From Bacteroidota bacterium (GTDB lineage: Bacteria; Bacteroidota; Bacteroidia; 2-12-FULL-35-15), in assembly GCA_021413595.1 (NCBI GenBank), contig JAIOQD010000424.1, positions 1-9,131 of the forward strand: a DNA stretch of 9,131 nt. The letters run 5' to 3'. Of this stretch, positions 6,419 through 9,131 are shown one piece after another. Position 1 is the stretch's first letter, and each line of letters begins with the position of its first letter. The position numbers and the translations under genes were made by a program. The notes beneath the pieces are model-generated. The model was not told the origin of the DNA. It was given only the letters and a program-made list of their open reading frames with translations, and did no database searches.

Positions 6419-7597
6419 TTGGAAACGAAGAAAAAAAACATAGCAATACTAGGCTCTACAGGCTCTATTGGTACGCAAGCCTTAGATGTGATTCGCGCCA
6501 ATTCCGATATTTTTGCAGTGGAGGTACTCACCGGCAATGAAAATGCGGATCTACTAATCAAACAGGCCATTGAATTTAATCCCAATGCAGTTGTAATTGC
6601 TGAAGAAAGCAAATACCTCTATGTGAAAGAAGCATTAAAAGCATTTGATATTAAAGTGTTTGCAGGCAATAAGGCAATTGTAGAAGTGGTAACAATGGAT
6701 AGCATTGATATGGTACTTGCCGCTATTGTTGGCTATGCAGGACTTGAATCCACCATCTCGGCAATAAAAGCTGAGAAACAAATTGCATTAGCAAATAAAG
6801 AAACACTTGTAGTTGCAGGAGATCTGGTTACTGCACTTGCCAAGGAAAAAGGCGTAAACCTCTACCCTGTTGATTCGGAACATTCCGCAATATTTCAATG
6901 CCTTGCAGGAGAATTCCAGAACCCAATCGAAAAAATTTATTTAACCGCCTCCGGTGGTCCATTCAGAGGGAAGGACAAAAATTTTTTAGCAACAATAAAA
7001 AAAGAACAAGCATTAAAACATCCCAATTGGGAGATGGGTGCCAAAATAACGATCGACTCTGCATCACTTATGAATAAAGGGTTAGAAGTAATAGAGGCAA
7101 AATGGTTATTTGGATTGAAACCCGAACAAATTGAAGTAATTGTTCATCCGCAAAGTATTGTTCATTCCATCGTTCAGTTTATCGATGGCAGTATGAAGGC
7201 CCAAATGGGCTTACCGGATATGAAATTACCAATCCAATACGCACTCGGATATCCGCAAAGAATAAAATCAGATTTTCCTCGTTTTAATTTTATGAATTAC
7301 CCGCAATTAACTTTTGAGCAAGCAGATACAAAAACATTTCGTAACCTTGCACTCGCTTTTGAAGCTATGAATAAAGGCGGTAACTCCCCTTGCATTTTAA
7401 ATGCAGCAAATGAAATTGCGGTGGAAGCATTTTTAAAAGATAAAATTGGATTTTTGGAGATGAGTGATATAGTAGAACATTGCTTACAAACTGTTAGTTT
7501 TATTAACAAACCAAGCTATGCCGATTACGTTGAAACAGACACTGAAACAAGAAGGGTTGCCTTTAACCAATTAAGCAATTTGACAATTAAACAATAG
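6419..7597 (+). CDS. dxr: 1-deoxy-D-xylulose-5-phosphate reductoisomerase
   Basis: This enzyme converts DXP to 2-C-methyl-D-erythritol 4-phosphate with NADPH, the second step of the cytoplasmic MEP isoprenoid pathway. At 392 residues it is the usual family length. Seen are the NADPH-binding ILGSTGSIGTQALDVI (10-25), NKETLVVAG (126-134), the metal and substrate site VDSEHSAIFQ (151-160; D152, E154), TASGGPFRG (176-184), the flexible-loop HPNWEMG (201-207) with H201 and W204, SASLMNKGLEVIEAKW (214-229; E223) and HPQSIVHS (243-250). All catalytic residues are present. The start is TTG at 6419: an in-frame TAA lies at 6395-6397 and there is no ATG between it and the NADPH motif, and this TTG gives the expected short N-terminus. 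rseP follows after 142 bp on the same strand, an order common in Bacteroidota, though a palindromic repeat lies between them. Confidence 0.96.
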   Translation: METKKKNIAILGSTGSIGTQALDVIRANSDIFAVEVLTGNENADLLIKQAIEFNPNAVVIAEESKYLYVKEALKAFDIKVFAGNKAIVEVVTMDSIDMVLAAIVGYAGLESTISAIKAEKQIALANKETLVVAGDLVTALAKEKGVNLYPVDSEHSAIFQCLAGEFQNPIEKIYLTASGGPFRGKDKNFLATIKKEQALKHPNWEMGAKITIDSASLMNKGLEVIEAKWLFGLKPEQIEVIVHPQSIVHSIVQFIDGSMKAQMGLPDMKLPIQYALGYPQRIKSDFPRFNFMNYPQLTFEQADTKTFRNLALAFEAMNKGGNSPCILNAANEIAVEAFLKDKIGFLEMSDIVEHCLQTVSFINKPSYADYVETDTETRRVAFNQLSNLTIKQ

Positions 7598-7602
7598 GCA
7601 AA

Positions 7603-7662
7603 GTCAACCTGAACTGGTTTCAGGTTCTCAACATAAGATGCCGAAACAAGTTCAGTATAACC
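7603..7662. repeat. Palindromic intergenic repeat between dxr and rseP
   Basis: The arms TGAACTGGTTTC (7610-7621) and GAAACAAGTTCA (7643-7654) are complementary at 11 of 12 positions around a 21-nt centre. It resembles the widespread CCTGAACTTGTTTCAGG-type repeat I recall from Bacteroidota and other bacteria; the outer arms are degenerate here. It begins just after the dxr stop codon and could form a hairpin in a dxr-rseP message. Confidence 0.6.
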
Positions 7663-7677
7663 AAACAACAAACACAG

Positions 7678-7739
7678 ATTAGTAAATATTCATTATTCGT
7701 AACCCTAGTAAATTCGTAAATATTCGATATTCGTAACCC
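7678..7739 (+). repeat. Tandem 17-bp units running into the rseP start codon
   Basis: Units begin at 7678, 7695, 7712 and 7729: ATTAGTAAATATTCATT, ATTCGTAACCCTAGTAA, ATTCGTAAATATTCGAT and ATTCGTAACCC followed directly by ATG. Units 1 and 3 resemble each other (14 of 17), as do 2 and 4, so there is also a 34-bp period: 7682-7705 and 7716-7739 match at 22 of 24 positions. This could be a regulator-binding array, a leader element or a remnant of repeat expansion. Function is unknown. Confidence 0.55.
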
Positions 7740-9059
7740 ATGGAAGTTCTAACACAAGCAGCACAATTTATTTTAAGCCTTTCTATACTTATTGTTTTAC
7801 ATGAGTTAGGACATTTTATTCCGGCAAGACTTTTTAAGATCAGGGTAGAAAAATTCTATTTATTTTTTGACCCTTGGTTCTCCTTGTTCAAAGTAAAAAA
7901 AGGAGATACAGAATATGGTATTGGATGGCTGCCATTAGGCGGTTACGTGAAAATTTCCGGAATGATTGATGAATCAATGGATAAAGAGCAAATGAAATTA
8001 CCACCTCAACCATGGGAATTTCGCTCAAAACCAGCGTGGCAACGATTGATCATCATGCTTGGTGGTGTTACGGTGAATGTGATCCTTGGAATGCTGATTT
8101 ATGCAATGGTCCTGTTCACCTGGGGGGAAGAATTTCTGCCTACAAAAAATGTTAAATACGGTGTAGCAGTTGATACTCTTGGTTACCAGATGGGCCTGCG
8201 CGATGGGGACATGATACTTTCGGTTGATAACAAACCAGTTCAAAGCATCAATAAAGTGCCGTATGAAGTACTCATCAATAAAGCAGAAAGCATACAGGTA
8301 GAACGTGCAGGTCAGAAAGTAGAAGTAGCGGTTACTGAAGATGATCTAAGCGAAATGATCAAACACAAATACAACCTTGTTGAACCACGCTTCCCTTTCG
8401 ATATTGATTCGGTATATGCCGACAAACCTGCTTTTGCTGCAGGAATAAAAAAAGGAGATAAAATAATTGCTATTAACAGCGCAGCTACTCCTTATTATCA
8501 GGATGTGGTAAAGATCTTAAAAAACAATCAAAACCTGCCTGTTACTATTACCTTACTTCGCGGTAACGATAGCATAGTAACAAAAGCAACCGTAACCGAA
8601 GAAGGGAAGCTTGGAATATCAGCAAAATCGTTAGATAACTATTTTACACTTGAAACAAGAGAGTACGGCTTCTTTGCTTCCTTTCCTGCCGGTGTAAATA
8701 AGGCCTACGAAACATTTGATAGTTATATCAAACAATTTGCAGTGATTTTTACTGTAAAAGATGCACACAAAGAAATTGGTGGGTTTATGGCAATGGGAAA
8801 GGCTTATAGCACTACATGGGATTGGCAGCGTTTTTGGGCCTTTACCGCCTTTTTAAGCATAGTACTTGCTATTATGAACATTCTACCAATTCCAGCACTG
8901 GATGGTGGTCACGTAATGTTTTTACTATATGAAGTTATCACCGGCAGAAAACCAAATGAAAAACTGTTGGAATATGCCCAATATGCTGGTATGCTTTTAC
9001 TGTTGGCATTGTTATTGTATGCCAATGGGAACGATGTGGTAAGGTTGTTTAGTAAGTAA
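7740..9059 (+). CDS. rseP: RIP metalloprotease RseP (site-2 protease family)
   Basis: This inner-membrane zinc protease cuts transmembrane segments, in E. coli the anti-sigma factor RseA and leftover signal peptides. At 439 residues it is full length. The first membrane helix carries HELGH (21-25; zinc ligands H21, H25 and catalytic E22). Further spans lie at about 105-127, 366-386 and 413-428. The third metal ligand is D388 in NILPIPALDGGH (380-391). Two periplasmic PDZ domains are visible: one about 138-200 with GLRDGDMILSVDNKPV, one about 222-290 with AGIKKGDKIIAINS. All catalytic parts are present. The ATG at 7740 directly follows the last 17-bp repeat unit, with no Shine-Dalgarno site, as is usual in this phylum. 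The substrate here is unknown; an ECF-sigma/anti-sigma system elsewhere in the genome is the obvious guess. Confidence 0.95.
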   Translation: MEVLTQAAQFILSLSILIVLHELGHFIPARLFKIRVEKFYLFFDPWFSLFKVKKGDTEYGIGWLPLGGYVKISGMIDESMDKEQMKLPPQPWEFRSKPAWQRLIIMLGGVTVNVILGMLIYAMVLFTWGEEFLPTKNVKYGVAVDTLGYQMGLRDGDMILSVDNKPVQSINKVPYEVLINKAESIQVERAGQKVEVAVTEDDLSEMIKHKYNLVEPRFPFDIDSVYADKPAFAAGIKKGDKIIAINSAATPYYQDVVKILKNNQNLPVTITLLRGNDSIVTKATVTEEGKLGISAKSLDNYFTLETREYGFFASFPAGVNKAYETFDSYIKQFAVIFTVKDAHKEIGGFMAMGKAYSTTWDWQRFWAFTAFLSIVLAIMNILPIPALDGGHVMFLLYEVITGRKPNEKLLEYAQYAGMLLLLALLLYANGNDVVRLFSK

Positions 9060-9080
9060 ATGCAAATTGATTTTCAATTG

Positions 9081-9100
9081 TTTTTAATTCTTTTTAATTC
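9081..9100. repeat. Short direct repeat after rseP
   Basis: The 10-mer TTTTTAATTC occurs twice in tandem and is followed by a further TTTTT. It lies between rseP and the partial repeat element, and its T-runs could help transcription end after rseP. Confidence 0.4.
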
Positions 9101-9105
9101 TTTTT

Positions 9106-9131
9106 GGCGTTCCCCTTTCTTAAACAAGAAA
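9106..9131. repeat. Start of a second copy of the hairpin element, inverted and cut by the window edge
   Basis: GGCGTTCCCCTTTCTT, then loop AAAC and AAGAAA, matches the reverse complement of the right end of the 6188-6355 element (GGCGTTCCTTTCTT, loop, AAGAAAGG). The hairpin arms are TTTCTT (9116-9121) and AAGAAA (9126-9131). The rest of the copy lies beyond the window. Confidence 0.6.

Noticed and set aside
1..9131. CRISPR array, tRNA, rRNA, transposase or phage genes
   Set aside because: The repeats found are palindromic or lie within TPR coding sequence, with no evenly spaced repeat-spacer pattern; no cloverleaf or rRNA-like segment or transposase motif was recognised.

Overview
The window reads as chromosome of an AT-rich member of the Bacteroidota, probably an environmental Flavobacteriales- or Sphingobacteriales-like lineage. 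The reasons are the TPR-membrane-SpoIIE phosphatase architecture, the lipoprotein with a DGDGDIG motif, the LuxE/PaaK-type acyltransferase, the adjacent dxr and rseP genes, the near absence of Shine-Dalgarno sites before most genes, TTG starts, and intergenic palindromes that look like repeats I recall from this phylum. No rRNA, tRNA, CRISPR array, transposase or phage gene was seen.

Left part (1-4457), signalling. A plus-strand gene for a TPR sensor with a C-terminal SpoIIE/PP2C phosphatase enters from the left edge. It is split by an apparent 19-bp deletion inside a perfectly phased array of 40-residue TPR repeats. Its stop codon lies 2 bp from the stop of a convergent minus-strand SiaC-family (DUF1987) gene. 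Upstream of that, on the same strand, are a SiaB-family (DUF6272) kinase gene and a LuxE/PaaK-type acyltransferase gene. Phosphatase, phospho-switch protein and kinase correspond to SiaA, SiaC and SiaB of the Pseudomonas SiaABC(D) switch. The layout differs in three ways: the phosphatase gene is convergent, the kinase is a tandem two-domain fusion, and no diguanylate cyclase (SiaD) is visible.

Middle (4458-6112), envelope. A small secreted lipoprotein and a membrane-anchored LytM/M23 peptidase with a complete zinc site are encoded on the plus strand.

Right part (6419-9059), housekeeping. dxr (MEP isoprenoid pathway) and rseP (site-2 protease) lie in the order often seen in Bacteroidota.

The intergenic DNA is unusually structured. 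A ~168-bp element at 6188-6355 is built from four hairpins, and the start of a second copy in the opposite orientation lies at 9106-9131, so dxr-rseP is bracketed by inverted copies. A second type of palindromic repeat and a run of 17-bp units ending at the rseP start codon sit between dxr and rseP. The observations most worth following up are the variant SiaABC-like module with its broken phosphatase gene, and the repeat structures around dxr-rseP.
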